In this document: piece by piece, positions 34,663-43,990 of the stretch
Numbering within the stretch: position 1 is the first letter of the stretch
Layout: every line of letters begins with the position of its first letter
Source of the DNA: Xanthobacteraceae bacterium 501b
GTDB taxonomy: Bacteria > Pseudomonadota > Alphaproteobacteria > Rhizobiales > Xanthobacteraceae
Length of the DNA stretch: 64,000 bases
NCBI GenBank assembly: GCA_000378025.1
Contig: KB899087.1
Coordinates: forward strand, 2,914,001-2,978,000
Reading direction: 5' to 3'
Program-made: the position numbers and the translations under genes
The notes under the pieces: model-generated
Database searches by the model: none
The model's input: the letters and a program-made list of their open reading frames with translations, nothing else
What the model was told of the DNA's origin: nothing

Positions 34663-36186
34663 TCAGGCACTCCGGCGGTAGATATCCTTGTAGCTGTCGC
34701 GCAAAATGTTCTTCTGCACCTTGCCCATCGTGTTGCGCGGCAGCTCCTCGACGAAGAACACCCGCTTGGGCTGCTTGAACTTCGCCAGCCGGCCTTCGAG
34801 CGCCTGCAGCACGGCCTGCTCGGTCAGATCCGCCCCCTTGGCCGTCACGACAACGGCGGTGACGCCCTCGCCGAAATCGGGATGCGGCACGCCAATGACG
34901 GCGCTTTCCACCACGCCCTCAATGGCGTCGATCTCGCCTTCGACCTCCTTGGGGTAGACGTTGAAGCCGCCCGTGATGACGAGATCCTTGCCCCGGCCGA
35001 CAATGCTGAGATAGCCGCGCGCATCGATGCAGCCGAGATCGCCGGTGACGAAGAACCCGTCGTGAAATTCGCTCGCGGTCTTCTCCGGCATGCGCCAATA
35101 GCCCTTGGTCACGTTCGGGCCCTTCACCTCCACCATGCCGATCTCGCCGGCCGGGAGTTCAGCGCCGGTGGCGGGATCGGTGATGCGCAGAGAGATGCCC
35201 GACAGGGGAAAGCCGACCGTGCCGGCGATCCGCTCGCCCTCATAGGGGTTCGAGGTGTTCATGCAGGTTTCGGTCATGCCGTAGCGTTCCAGAATGGCAT
35301 GGCCGGTGCGCTCGCGGAACGCCCGGTGCGTCTCCTCCAGCAGCGGGGCGGAGCCGGAGACGAACAGGCGCATGTTCGCGGTCGCCGCGCGCGTCAGGCC
35401 CGGCTGGTCGAGCAGGCGGGTGTAGAAGGTGGGCACGCCCATCAGGCAGGTGGCGTGTTCCATCAGCGCGATCGTCTCGCGCGGGTCGAACTTGGCGCGG
35501 AAGACCATCGACGCCCCGCTGAGCAGCACGATGTTCACCGCCACGAACAGGCCGTGGGTGTGGAACAGCGGCAGGGCATGGATCAGCACGTCCGCCTCGG
35601 TGAAGCGCCAGCACTCTTTCAGCGCCCGCGCATTGGAGAGCAGATTGCCATGGCTGAGCATGGCGCCCTTGGCGCGGCCTGTGGTGCCTGAGGTGTAGAG
35701 GATGGCGGCGAGGTCGTCCGGCCCGCGCGGCACGTCATCGAAGTCAGACGGGAAACCGGCGGCAGCGTCCATCAGCGAGCCGGCGCCCTCGCCGTCCAGC
35801 GTCTCGACGGCGGCCACGCCAAGCTCGCCCGCCAGCGCGCGGGCCTCGGCCGCGCTCTCCGGCCGGCAGACGAACAGCGCCGGCTCGGCGTCACCGAGGA
35901 AGTACCTGACCTCGTTGAGGGTGTAGCCGGTGTTGAGCGGGAGGTAGACCGCACCGGCGCGCACCGTGGCGAGATAGAGGGCGAGGCAGGGCCAGGATTT
36001 CTCGACCTGCACCGCCACCCGGTCGCCCGGCTTCACCCCGCGCGCGACGAGAAGGCCGGCGAGCCGGGCGGAGAGCGCCAGCATCTCGCCATAGGTGACG
36101 GCCGAACCGTCCGCCAGCAGGGCCAGCTTCTTGTCGCGGGAGGGGGCGGCGGACGCCAGGGCGGAGAACAGATGATTGTCGGACAT
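34663..36186 (-). CDS. matB: Malonyl-CoA synthetase
   Basis: This 507-residue adenylate-forming enzyme joins malonate to CoA with ATP. It has the AMP-binding P-loop ILYTSGTTGRAKGAM, the A5 motif ERYGMTETCMNTSNP, the hinge aspartate in FFVTGDLGCID and the C-terminal catalytic lysine in RNTMGKVQKN. The TETCMNTSNPYEG pattern and the matA neighbour point to MatB rather than to other acyl-CoA synthetases. Its ATG is 8 bases after the matA stop. Confidence 0.92.
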   Translation of the reverse strand: MSDNHLFSALASAAPSRDKKLALLADGSAVTYGEMLALSARLAGLLVARGVKPGDRVAVQVEKSWPCLALYLATVRAGAVYLPLNTGYTLNEVRYFLGDAEPALFVCRPESAAEARALAGELGVAAVETLDGEGAGSLMDAAAGFPSDFDDVPRGPDDLAAILYTSGTTGRAKGAMLSHGNLLSNARALKECWRFTEADVLIHALPLFHTHGLFVAVNIVLLSGASMVFRAKFDPRETIALMEHATCLMGVPTFYTRLLDQPGLTRAATANMRLFVSGSAPLLEETHRAFRERTGHAILERYGMTETCMNTSNPYEGERIAGTVGFPLSGISLRITDPATGAELPAGEIGMVEVKGPNVTKGYWRMPEKTASEFHDGFFVTGDLGCIDARGYLSIVGRGKDLVITGGFNVYPKEVEGEIDAIEGVVESAVIGVPHPDFGEGVTAVVVTAKGADLTEQAVLQALEGRLAKFKQPKRVFFVEELPRNTMGKVQKNILRDSYKDIYRRSA

Positions 36187-36194
36187 GACGCTTT

Positions 36195-37562
36195 TCAGGT
36201 GACGGGAACAAGGGCGCGGGAGGCGGGATCGACCTTGAGCAGCTTGCGCACCTGCGGGCTCGCGACGATCTCGCCTTTTCCGGCGAAGGCTTCGTGGTTC
36301 TTCTCGATATCGGCGGGGGTGTAGCGGTAGTTCACCATCAGCCCCGCCGCCTGGGCGAGGCCCTTGGGCGAGAGGTCGCCCATCGGGTTGATGCGCTCCA
36401 GCCGGGCGCCATTGCCGAGATGGAAGCGGGCGACCGGATCGACCGGCGTACCCTTCGGCGTGCGGGCGGCGAGGAAGTAATAGGCGGCGATGGGGGCGAG
36501 CACGCCCGCCAGTTCCTCGCGCAGTTCCGGCTTCTCCGCCCAGTCCGGCGCGTCGAGCGCCTCCAGCGCCTTGCGGTCGGCGGCGGAGAGCACCACGCTC
36601 TGCTCCGCCCGGCGCTCGGCGTCGAGCCATTTGCGGAAGCCGGGCACCGGCGAGAGCGTGACGAAGGTGGTCAGGACAGGCAGTTCGCGCGAGATCTCCT
36701 CCAGCACCTGCTTGATGAGGAAATTGCCGAACGAAACCCCGGCAAGGCCCTTCTGGCAGTTGGAGATCGAATAGAACACCGCCGTGGTGGCGTCCTGCGG
36801 CCGCAGGAGCGGCCGGGCCGGGTCGAGGATCGGGAAGATCGCGCCGGGGCTTTCCTTCATCAGCGCGACTTCGACGAAGATCAGCGGCTCGTCGACCAGC
36901 GCCGGGTGAAAGAAGGCGTAGCAGCGCCGGTCCGGGGAATCGACCCGGGCCCGCAGATCGTCCCAGTCGCGGATGGCGTGCACCGCCTCGTAGCGGATGA
37001 TCTTCTCCAGCACATTGGCCGGGGTCGACCAATCGATGCGCTTGAGCACCAGGAAGCCGCGATTGAACCAGGAGGAGAACAGGTGCGCGAAATCGCGGTC
37101 GACCTCGGCGAGGTCGCGCCGGCGCACCATCGCCTCCATCAGCTGCTCGCGCATCCGCACCAGCGAGAGCGTGCCGCCCGGCGCGAGGTTGAAGCGGCGG
37201 AAAAGCTCCTGCCGGCGCGGCTCGCTGGCCCGGTGCAGGTCGGCGACGGCGGACGGCACCTTCCGGCCATAGGCCTCGATCGCGGCGGCGAGGCCGTCGG
37301 GATCGGGGCCGAACTTCTCGGCCAGCACCTCGAAGAAGGCGATGGCCTCGCCGGTCTTCATATGGGCGTAGCGATCGAGAATATCGGCCGCGAGGGCGAC
37401 ACCGGAGGCTTCGCCGCGCCCGGACAGCAGCGTCTGGCAGCGCTCCGCCAGCGTCTCCACCCGCGTCGCCCCGCTCACCCTTTGCGAGCGGTCGAGCAGC
37501 GTGCGGCCGCGCTCGGCGATGGAGGCGAGCAGGTCTGCCACGAAGGAGGTGTTGGATCCCAT
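36195..37562 (-). CDS. matA: Malonyl-CoA decarboxylase
   Basis: This 455-residue enzyme converts malonyl-CoA to acetyl-CoA. It has a helical N-terminal part and a catalytic acetyltransferase-like domain with FHPALVDEPLIFVEVALMK, VFYSISNCQKGLAGVSFGNFLIKQV (first part VFYSISNCQKGL), TLSPVPGFRKWL and DPVARFHLGNGARLERIN with the conserved histidine. I chose the ATG at 37562 because the upstream alternative at 37649 would begin at the edge of the operator. It is first in the malonate operon and diverges from the GntR gene. Confidence 0.92.
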   Translation of the reverse strand: MGSNTSFVADLLASIAERGRTLLDRSQRVSGATRVETLAERCQTLLSGRGEASGVALAADILDRYAHMKTGEAIAFFEVLAEKFGPDPDGLAAAIEAYGRKVPSAVADLHRASEPRRQELFRRFNLAPGGTLSLVRMREQLMEAMVRRRDLAEVDRDFAHLFSSWFNRGFLVLKRIDWSTPANVLEKIIRYEAVHAIRDWDDLRARVDSPDRRCYAFFHPALVDEPLIFVEVALMKESPGAIFPILDPARPLLRPQDATTAVFYSISNCQKGLAGVSFGNFLIKQVLEEISRELPVLTTFVTLSPVPGFRKWLDAERRAEQSVVLSAADRKALEALDAPDWAEKPELREELAGVLAPIAAYYFLAARTPKGTPVDPVARFHLGNGARLERINPMGDLSPKGLAQAAGLMVNYRYTPADIEKNHEAFAGKGEIVASPQVRKLLKVDPASRALVPVT

Positions 37563-37650
37563 GGCCGTTCCAGCGGTGGAATTTGCCAATGGCCCCGCCA
37601 AAGCGCGGCCTTCTGTATGGGATGATGACGGATTTGCATCGCCAGTCAAC

Positions 37651-37668
37651 CATCAAGTATACAAGATG
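37651..37668. promoter_or_regulatory. GntR-type operator of the malonate operon
   Basis: CATCAAGTATACAAGATG is an inverted repeat centred on GTATAC; only the AA pairs beside the core break symmetry. TTGTATACAA-like sites are known targets of the GntR proteins that govern rhizobial mat genes. It lies between the divergent matA and gntR genes, 26 bases before the gntR start. Confidence 0.7.
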
Positions 37669-37694
37669 ATGCCTCTTGCATTGCAGCACGGGAA

Positions 37695-38387
37695 ATGGCT
37701 TTCTCTGCGCGGAGGTATGCCGTGCGTGGTGAACAGACGCCGAGGCTTCGCGAAGCCCTTGAGGAAGACATCGTCGCCGGGCGGCTGCGCCCGGGGCAAC
37801 GGCTTGACGAGGCTGGCCTCGCCGAGCGCTTCCATGTGTCCCGCACGCCGATCCGCGAGGCGCTGATCCAGCTCTCCGCCTCCGGCCTCATCGAGATGCG
37901 GCCCCGGCGGGGGGCCTATGTCGCGCTGCTCGGCCCGCGCGAACTGGTCGAATCCTTCGAGCTGATGGCGGAAATCGAAGCCTCCTGCGCGCGGCTGGCG
38001 GCGCAGCGGCTGGGGCCGGCGGACCGGGCCGCGATCTCGGACGCCCATCTCGCCTGCCAGCAGGCGGTAACGGCGGGCGATGACGACGCCTATTACCCCG
38101 CCAATGCCCATTTCCACGCCGCGATCTACGCCGCGACCGGCAACCGCGTGCTGCGGGCCGAGGCGACACGGCTGCAAACCGCCCTTCAGCCCTATCGGCG
38201 GCTTCAGCTGAAGGTGCCGCGCCGGATCGCCACCTCGCTTGCCGAGCACGAGGCCATTCTGGAAGCGCTGCTTGCCGGCGACGGCGCCGGGGCGGCCGAG
38301 CGCATCCGGGCGCATGTGCTGGTGCAGGGCGAGCGCTTCATGACGCTGCTGGCCGCCCTCCAGCAGGAAGCGCAGATGGCGGATTGA
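37695..38387 (+). CDS. GntR-family (FCD) regulator of malonate genes
   Basis: This 230-residue regulator has a winged helix (GQRLDEAGLAERFHVSRTPIREAL cut to its core LAERFHVSRTPIREAL, residues about 42–57) and a FadR-type C-terminal domain with metal-site residues such as NAHFHAAIY and LAEHEAIL. It diverges from the malonate operon and probably represses it unless malonate or malonyl-CoA is present, like MatR or GtrA of rhizobia. It also may bind its own promoter because the operator is so close. Confidence 0.9.
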   Translation: MAFSARRYAVRGEQTPRLREALEEDIVAGRLRPGQRLDEAGLAERFHVSRTPIREALIQLSASGLIEMRPRRGAYVALLGPRELVESFELMAEIEASCARLAAQRLGPADRAAISDAHLACQQAVTAGDDDAYYPANAHFHAAIYAATGNRVLRAEATRLQTALQPYRRLQLKVPRRIATSLAEHEAILEALLAGDGAGAAERIRAHVLVQGERFMTLLAALQQEAQMAD

Positions 38388-38432
38388 CCGGGGCGACGCC
38401 CGGGTGTGCCAGTGGCCGCGGCCGGCTGTGGC

Positions 38433-38466
38433 GGAAGCCCACCCCCTGGCAAGTCAAGGGGCTTCC
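38433..38466. terminator. Hairpin between convergent gntR and dhaL
   Basis: GGAAGCCC (38433–38440) and GGGCTTCC (38459–38466) form a perfect 8-base-pair stem with an 18-base loop. It lies in the 126-base gap between the convergent genes and could end transcription from both sides. No T run is present. Confidence 0.45.
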
Positions 38467-38513
38467 GATCAAGTGAGGCCACCGGGCCGGAAACCACCTC
38501 GCGCGAAAAGGCT

Positions 38514-39158
38514 CTAGGCGAGCCCGGCGACGAAATCGGACATTGTCCTCACCAGCAGCACGCCGACCGTGGCGCCGGCATCCTGCAGCCCCACCGTCTT
38601 CTCCTGGAACGCCGCCGCCTTGCCGTGTTGGGCCACCATGGTCTTGGTCCGCTCCAGCGCCGCGTCGGCGGTGTCGGCGGCTTCCTTCAGCGCCGGCGCC
38701 AAAGCGAGGCCGGAAGCCGCCGCCTGTTCCAGCGCGCCGGCCACCGGGTCCAGCACGTCGAGAATGGTCTTGTCGCCGAGCTTGGCCTTGCCACGCTCGG
38801 CGATGCCGGTGGCGAAGGCGCGCCAGAACTGGGCGAGCTCGGCGGTGCCGATGGCCTCCACCCCCTCCAGCGCCTTGGCGCCTCGCAAAAAGCCCGTGGC
38901 GGTGAGCGTGCCCATGGTGGAGGGCGCGGTCTTGGCCATGATCGCGCCGGCGGAGCGCAGCAGCTTGGTGATCCCCGCCGCCGGCCCTTCCGCCGTTACC
39001 GTGTCGGCGGCGGCGGCGAAGGACTTCGCCATGGTGATACCGAGATCGCTGTCGCCGACCTTGCCGTCGAGCGCGATCAGGAAGTCGCGCTGTTCGGCGA
39101 ACATGTCGCACCAGCGCTGGAAAAGGCCGATCAGATCATCGGCGCGGAGCGCGTCCAT
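38514..39158 (-). CDS. dhaL: DhaL-type kinase subunit (ATP-binding domain)
   Basis: This 214-residue protein is the nucleotide-binding half of a dihydroxyacetone-kinase-like enzyme. It has the magnesium site DGKVGDSDLGITMAKSF, the STMGTLTATGF segment and the C-terminal DAGATVGVLLVRTM. It follows DhaK by 9 bases. No DhaM phosphotransferase is nearby, so it may use ATP directly. Related kinase pairs act on erythrulose or apulose as well as dihydroxyacetone, so the sugar is open. Confidence 0.9.
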   Translation of the reverse strand: MDALRADDLIGLFQRWCDMFAEQRDFLIALDGKVGDSDLGITMAKSFAAAADTVTAEGPAAGITKLLRSAGAIMAKTAPSTMGTLTATGFLRGAKALEGVEAIGTAELAQFWRAFATGIAERGKAKLGDKTILDVLDPVAGALEQAAASGLALAPALKEAADTADAALERTKTMVAQHGKAAAFQEKTVGLQDAGATVGVLLVRTMSDFVAGLA

Positions 39159-39167
39159 GCGGAAACC

Positions 39168-40169
39168 TCAGGCCTTGATGTGGGCGAAGAACGGGGTATT
39201 GGCCGACGCGGCGACCAGCGGGTCAAGCTCGGCGTCGAGCTTCAGCACCGAGATGGAGGCGCCGGCCATTTCCATCGCGGTGGCGAACTCGCCGATCCAG
39301 ACATGCTTGACCTTGGAACCGCGCGCCTCGAACAGCTGCGACACCCGGCGGAACAGGATGTACAGCTCCTCCTTCGGCGTGCCGCCGAGGCCGTTGACCA
39401 GCACCGCGAACTCGTCGCCATTGCCGGCGGGCAGCTCGGCGAAGATGCGCTCCATCATCTCGTCGACCACGGCATCCGCCGGGGCCAGCTTGGTGCGTCC
39501 GATGCCCGGCTCGCCATGGATGCCCATGCCGATTTCCATCTCGTCGTCACCGACCGAGAAGGTGGCGTGGCCGATCTCCGGCACGACGCAGCTCGACAGG
39601 GCGACGCCGATGGTGCGCACATTCGCCCGCGCCTTGTCGGCGAGGCGGGTCACTTCGTCGAGCGACAGCATGTTGGCGGCGGCGGCGCCGGCGACCTTGT
39701 AGACGAAGAAGATGCCGGCGACGCCGCGCCTTTTGTGCTCCTCGCCGACGACGGAGGAGGCCACGTCGTCATTGCCGACGACCTGCTTCACCGTGATGCC
39801 GTCAATGTCGGCCAGCTCGGCGGCCATGTCGAAATTGATGATGTCGCCGGAATAGTTGCCATAGATGTAGAGCACGCCCGCGCCCTGATCGATGTACTTG
39901 GTGACCTCGTGCATCTGGTCGGCGCTGGGGGACTGGAACACCCCGCCCACCGCGCAGCCGTCGAGCATGTTGTCGCCGACATAGCCGAGGAACAGCGGCA
40001 AATGGCCGGAACCGCCGCCGGTGGCGATGCCCACCTTGCCCGGCTTGCGCGTGGCGACGACCAGGCAGCGCTTGTCGCCGTTCACATAGGTCACCTGCGG
40101 ATGCGCCCGGTAGATGCCGTCCAGCATCTCGTCGACGAAATGCGCGGGATCGTTGAGAAACTTCTTCAT
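39168..40169 (-). CDS. dhaK: DhaK-type kinase subunit (ketose-binding domain)
   Basis: This 333-residue protein binds a short ketose covalently. The hemiaminal histidine is H218 in MEIGMGIHGEPG, and H56 is in ATGGGSGHLPLF, both at the positions known from Escherichia coli DhaK. The usual GGGSGHEP is changed to GGGSGHLP, and NYTGDVLNF to NYSGDIINF, which hints at a substrate other than dihydroxyacetone, for example a tetrulose or branched ketose. It ends the ABC operon with DhaL. Confidence 0.9.
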   Translation of the reverse strand: MKKFLNDPAHFVDEMLDGIYRAHPQVTYVNGDKRCLVVATRKPGKVGIATGGGSGHLPLFLGYVGDNMLDGCAVGGVFQSPSADQMHEVTKYIDQGAGVLYIYGNYSGDIINFDMAAELADIDGITVKQVVGNDDVASSVVGEEHKRRGVAGIFFVYKVAGAAAANMLSLDEVTRLADKARANVRTIGVALSSCVVPEIGHATFSVGDDEMEIGMGIHGEPGIGRTKLAPADAVVDEMMERIFAELPAGNGDEFAVLVNGLGGTPKEELYILFRRVSQLFEARGSKVKHVWIGEFATAMEMAGASISVLKLDAELDPLVAASANTPFFAHIKA

Positions 40170-40204
40170 GTCGGTCCTCGTGAGCTCAAATCGGGCGGTC
40201 TGTT

Positions 40205-41236
40205 TCAGTTTTTCTTCTGGCTGAACACGAAGAAGGCGGCGGCCATCAGGATGAAGCCGCCCACCACCACGCGCTGCCAGGTGGAGGGAATGCCGACCAT
40301 GACCAGCACGCTGTTCACCACCACCACCAGCAGCACGCCCAGCAGCGTGCCGAGCACGGTGCCGGTGCCGCCGGTGATGCGCGCACCGCCCAGCACCACG
40401 GCGGCGATGACGTTGATCTCGCTGCCGACGAGATCGAACGGATTCGCCTGCCGGTTAGCGCAGGTGTGGATGATGCCGGCGAGGCCCGCGAGGCCGCCGG
40501 CATAGGCGAACAGGAAGATGTGGATGGTGCGCAGATTATAGCCGAGCCGCTCCGCCACGCTGGCATTGCCGCCCACCGCGAAGATGGCGCGGCCCATCAG
40601 CGTGCGGTTCAGCATCCACCAGGTGATCAGCGCGGCGATGGGAAGCACCAGGAAATAGAACGGCAGGGTGATGGTGCGCCCGTCGGCGGCGTCGAACTGC
40701 AACAGCGGCAGGCGGCCAAACGCGCCCATCTGCGGCGGCAGCGACATGATCCACACCGTGCCGATGAAGGCGAGCAGGATGCCGCGAAACAGATATTGCG
40801 TGCCGATGGTGACGATCAGCGAGGGCACGCGCAGATAATGCACCAGCAGGCCGTTGATCACGCCGAGCCCCGCGCCACCAAGCACCGCCGCCAGCACGAT
40901 CAGCGCCATCGGCGCGTCGGGAAAGTGGTTCTTCACCAGCAAAGTGAGCGAATACATGGTGAAGGCGGCGATGGCGGTGAAGGAGACGTCGATGCCGCCC
41001 GCCGCCAGGATGATGAACACGCCAAGCGCGAACAGCCCCATCACCACGCTGGAGCGTCCGATGTCGATCAGCGAGGAGGGTTGCAGGAACGCCGGATTGG
41101 CGATCGCCACCGCGACGCAGATTCCGACCAGCAGGATGAAGGTGATCACCTCCGGCCGCCGCCGCACCAGCTCCAAAAGCGGGTTGGCGCGGGCGATGGG
41201 TAGCTCGGCGCTGTCGATCGGGTGCGTGGTGCTCAT
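40205..41236 (-). CDS. Sugar ABC transporter permease (RbsC family), second permease
   Basis: This 343-residue protein has about ten membrane spans and the RbsC-family segments IILAAGGIDVSFTAIAAFTMY, INVIAAVVLGGARITGGTGT and VNSVLVMVGIPSTWQRVVVGG. It starts 4 bases inside the ATPase gene. A different permease of the same family is at 43991, so this importer probably has a heterodimeric channel. Confidence 0.92.
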   Translation of the reverse strand: MSTTHPIDSAELPIARANPLLELVRRRPEVITFILLVGICVAVAIANPAFLQPSSLIDIGRSSVVMGLFALGVFIILAAGGIDVSFTAIAAFTMYSLTLLVKNHFPDAPMALIVLAAVLGGAGLGVINGLLVHYLRVPSLIVTIGTQYLFRGILLAFIGTVWIMSLPPQMGAFGRLPLLQFDAADGRTITLPFYFLVLPIAALITWWMLNRTLMGRAIFAVGGNASVAERLGYNLRTIHIFLFAYAGGLAGLAGIIHTCANRQANPFDLVGSEINVIAAVVLGGARITGGTGTVLGTLLGVLLVVVVNSVLVMVGIPSTWQRVVVGGFILMAAAFFVFSQKKN

Positions 41237-42822
41237 TGAATCGTCTCCGGCGGGGCGGAAGGCTGCGGCCGGGAGGCAAGCATGGCCTGGTAAAGCTGAT
41301 CTTCGGTCGCCGCGCCGGCCTCATATTCGGCGACGATGCGGCCGCTGTTCATGACCAGGATGCGGTCGCAGTTCTGCAGCAGTTCCGGCAGGTCGTCGCT
41401 GACGATGAGAAGGCCCATGCCGGCCTCGGCAAGCTGCTGGATCACCTTGTAGATCGTGTCCTTGGAGCCGACATCGACGCCCACCGTCGGGCCGTGCAGG
41501 ACGAGGAGCTTCGGCAGAATCGAGAGCCAGCGGCCGATCAGCACGCGCTGCTGGTTGCCGCCGGAGAGCGCGCCGACCGGCAGGTCGATATTGCCGGTGT
41601 TGAGCCGCATGTCCTTCGAGATCTTGTCCGCCAGCGCCCGGCCCTTCGCCCGGTCGACAATGCCCACCGCATTGGCGAGGTCCTGCACGACAAGGGCGAT
41701 CTCGTTCTCGAAGATCGACTTGTCGAGGAACAGCCCCTCCCCCAGCCGGTCTTCCGGGACATAGCCGATGCCGAGGCGGATCGCCTGCGCGGGATGGCCG
41801 ATGCGCTGCACCTTGCCATCGATGCGGATGCGCCCCTCCGCCGCCGGGGTGACGCCGGCGATGGCGGTGGCCAGCTCGTTGCGGCCGGAATCGGCAAGGC
41901 CGGTAATGCCGAGGATCTCGCCGCGCCGCAGGCTGAAGCTCACGCGGGCAAGGCTCGGCGGCAGCGACAGCCCGTCCGCCGCGAACAGCTCCTCCGCCAT
42001 CGGGGCGCCGGTGCGGTAGCGCGCGCCGTCAATGTGGCGGCCGGTCATCATCTCGGTGAGCTGGTGCTTGGTGTAGTTGGCCAGCGGCCCCTGCCCCACG
42101 CACTGCCCGTCGCGGAACACGATGGCATGGCCGCCGATGCGGTAGCACTCATCCAGCTTGTGGGTGACGAACAGCACCGCGACATTCTCCGAGCGCAGGC
42201 GCTCGACCACGGCGATCAGATTGTCGACCTCGCGGCGGGTGAGCGAGGTGGTCGGCTCGTCCATGATCACCATCTTCGCCTTGGTGGCGATGGCGCGGGC
42301 GATGGCGACCAGCTGGCGCTGCGCCAGCGGCAGGTCGGAAACGATGGCGGAGAGATAGGCCGGCGCCGTCGGCAACCCGACCACCTCAAGCGCCGCCTCG
42401 GCGGTGCGCCGCAACCGGCCACGGTCGAACAGCCGCCCCAGCCGGCCGCCATGGGCGACGAGCTGCTCGTTCAGCGCGACATTTTCCGCGACGGTGAGGT
42501 TCGGCAGCAGCGACAGGTCCTGGTAGACCGTCTCGATACCGGCGGCGAGCGACTGGATGGGGTTGAGCGCGCGGAAGCTGCGCCCCTCCAGCACAATCTC
42601 GCCCTCGTCCGGGGCGTGGGCGCCGGACATGATCTTGATAACGGTGCTCTTGCCGCAGCCATTCTCGCCGAGCAGATGATAGGCCTCGCCCGGCTCAATG
42701 GTGAAGCCGACGCCGCGCAGCGCATGGACGCCGCCGAAACGCTTGTGAATGCCGCGCAGTTCGAGGAACGCGCGGGAGGCAGACGCGGCTGGGAGGCCCT
42801 GGGACATTAAGCCGTGGGACAC
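41233..42822 (-). CDS. Sugar ABC transporter ATPase (RbsA family)
   Basis: This 529-residue protein carries two ATPase halves. The first has LLGENGCGKSTVIKIMSG, LPLAQRQLVAIARAIA and VIMDEPTTSLTRRE. The second has ILGITGLADSGRNELATAI and LSGGNQQRVLIGRWLS with HGPTVGVDVGSKD in place of the usual DEPTRGIDVGAK, so its Walker B glutamate is missing. It lies between the binding protein and the second permease. The start may be the ATG at 42822 or the one five codons on. Confidence 0.92.
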   Translation of the reverse strand: MSHGLMSQGLPAASASRAFLELRGIHKRFGGVHALRGVGFTIEPGEAYHLLGENGCGKSTVIKIMSGAHAPDEGEIVLEGRSFRALNPIQSLAAGIETVYQDLSLLPNLTVAENVALNEQLVAHGGRLGRLFDRGRLRRTAEAALEVVGLPTAPAYLSAIVSDLPLAQRQLVAIARAIATKAKMVIMDEPTTSLTRREVDNLIAVVERLRSENVAVLFVTHKLDECYRIGGHAIVFRDGQCVGQGPLANYTKHQLTEMMTGRHIDGARYRTGAPMAEELFAADGLSLPPSLARVSFSLRRGEILGITGLADSGRNELATAIAGVTPAAEGRIRIDGKVQRIGHPAQAIRLGIGYVPEDRLGEGLFLDKSIFENEIALVVQDLANAVGIVDRAKGRALADKISKDMRLNTGNIDLPVGALSGGNQQRVLIGRWLSILPKLLVLHGPTVGVDVGSKDTIYKVIQQLAEAGMGLLIVSDDLPELLQNCDRILVMNSGRIVAEYEAGAATEDQLYQAMLASRPQPSAPPETIQ

Positions 42823-42920
42823 TGGCGACCCCTTCCTCGATTGGCGGCGCGGCGGAACGGCGCGCGGGAGAGCTGCCGGGGACGCGCGCGGCGCCCCCGG
42901 AGGCCTGGTTGGTCAGGGGA

Positions 42921-43931
42921 TCAGAAGAGGTATTCCTTGTAGTTGGCCTTGTCGGCCAGAACCATGCCGTTGCCGATGATCAGCACGCCGACGCCCGGCC
43001 CCTTGGTGACCTTCACCTTCTCATAGCCCGGCACGCCGAGATTGGCGCCGTCCTCGATCTTCTTGCCGGCGATCAGGCTCTTGGCGACGGAGTTCATCGC
43101 CATGCCGGCCTTCTGCGGATCCCAGAAGCCGATGGCGGTGATGGCGCCTGACTCCAGCAGGTCCTGCGAGGGGTTCGGCAGGCCGGTGCCGACCAGGCAC
43201 ACCTTGCCCGAGAGGCCCGCCTCGTCGATGGCGCGGCCGACGCCGAGCACGTCATTGCCGGCCGAGGTCTGGAAGCCCTTGATATCCGGGTGCTTGCGCA
43301 GGATTTCCTTGGCCTTCTCATAGGTGGCGTTGGCGTCGTCGAACGACTCATTGTTCGCGTCGACCAGCACCATCTCCGGGTGGGTCTTGGCATTGGCCTC
43401 GCCGGCGCCGACCCACTGCATGTGCGTGCGGCTGCCGAGCGAGCCGACAAAGGTGGTCCACTTGCCCTTGCCGCCCATGCACTGCGCCAGGCGCTCGTTC
43501 AGCGCCTTGCCGTAATCGGCATTGTCGAAGGCCTCGACATCGGCATGGGTGTTCTTCTGGTTGTCGGCCTCATGGGTGACGACGATGATGCCGCGATCCA
43601 TGGCGCGCTTCAGCGTGCCTTCCAGCACGGACGGGTCCATCGGCACCACGGCGAGGCCGTTCACGCCCTTGGCGACGAGATCGGTGACGATCTGCAGCTG
43701 CTGGGCGGCATCGGCGGTGGCGGGGCCGTACTGGGTGGCGACGACGTCCGGGTTTTCCTTCTGGAACAGCTTCACGCCGGTTTCCATGCGGTCGAACCAC
43801 GGAATGCCGCTGATCTTGACCACGGTGGCGATGACAGGCTTGTCCTGCGCCACCAGCGCGCCGGCCGAGCCTGCCACCAGAGCCACGGCCATGGCCGAGC
43901 CGAGCAGCATCTTCTTGGAAAGAGCTCCCAT
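42921..43931 (-). CDS. Sugar ABC transporter periplasmic binding protein
   Basis: This 336-residue protein has a signal peptide (residues 1–28, ending LVA) and the periplasmic-binding fold of the RhaS/LsrB group, with VVKISGIPWFDRMETGVKLF, VNGLAVVPMDPSVLEGTL, ASSAGN-like FQTSAGNDVLGVGRAID and GTGLPNPSQDLLESG. The ATG at 43931 follows GGAGGAAAC. The ligand is unknown; the LsrB-like pattern GLPNP does not prove an autoinducer ligand because no lsrF, lsrG or lsrK is present. Confidence 0.92.
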   Translation of the reverse strand: MGALSKKMLLGSAMAVALVAGSAGALVAQDKPVIATVVKISGIPWFDRMETGVKLFQKENPDVVATQYGPATADAAQQLQIVTDLVAKGVNGLAVVPMDPSVLEGTLKRAMDRGIIVVTHEADNQKNTHADVEAFDNADYGKALNERLAQCMGGKGKWTTFVGSLGSRTHMQWVGAGEANAKTHPEMVLVDANNESFDDANATYEKAKEILRKHPDIKGFQTSAGNDVLGVGRAIDEAGLSGKVCLVGTGLPNPSQDLLESGAITAIGFWDPQKAGMAMNSVAKSLIAGKKIEDGANLGVPGYEKVKVTKGPGVGVLIIGNGMVLADKANYKEYLF

Positions 43932-43990
43932 AGTTTCCTCCATTTTTGTTGCTTCCCTCATGGCGAGTTTCGATGCGTGAGGGGATCGCA

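Noticed and set aside
41236-42810. Long open frame on the plus strand, antisense to the RbsA-type ATPase
   Set aside because: It is a mirror of the high-GC coding strand: rich in arginine, histidine and aspartate, with no domain, while the opposite strand has clear ATPase motifs.
42921-43931. LsrB-type autoinducer-2 binding protein
   Set aside because: The fold is shared by many sugar-binding proteins, and no lsrK, lsrF or lsrG gene is present; DhaK/DhaL follow instead.
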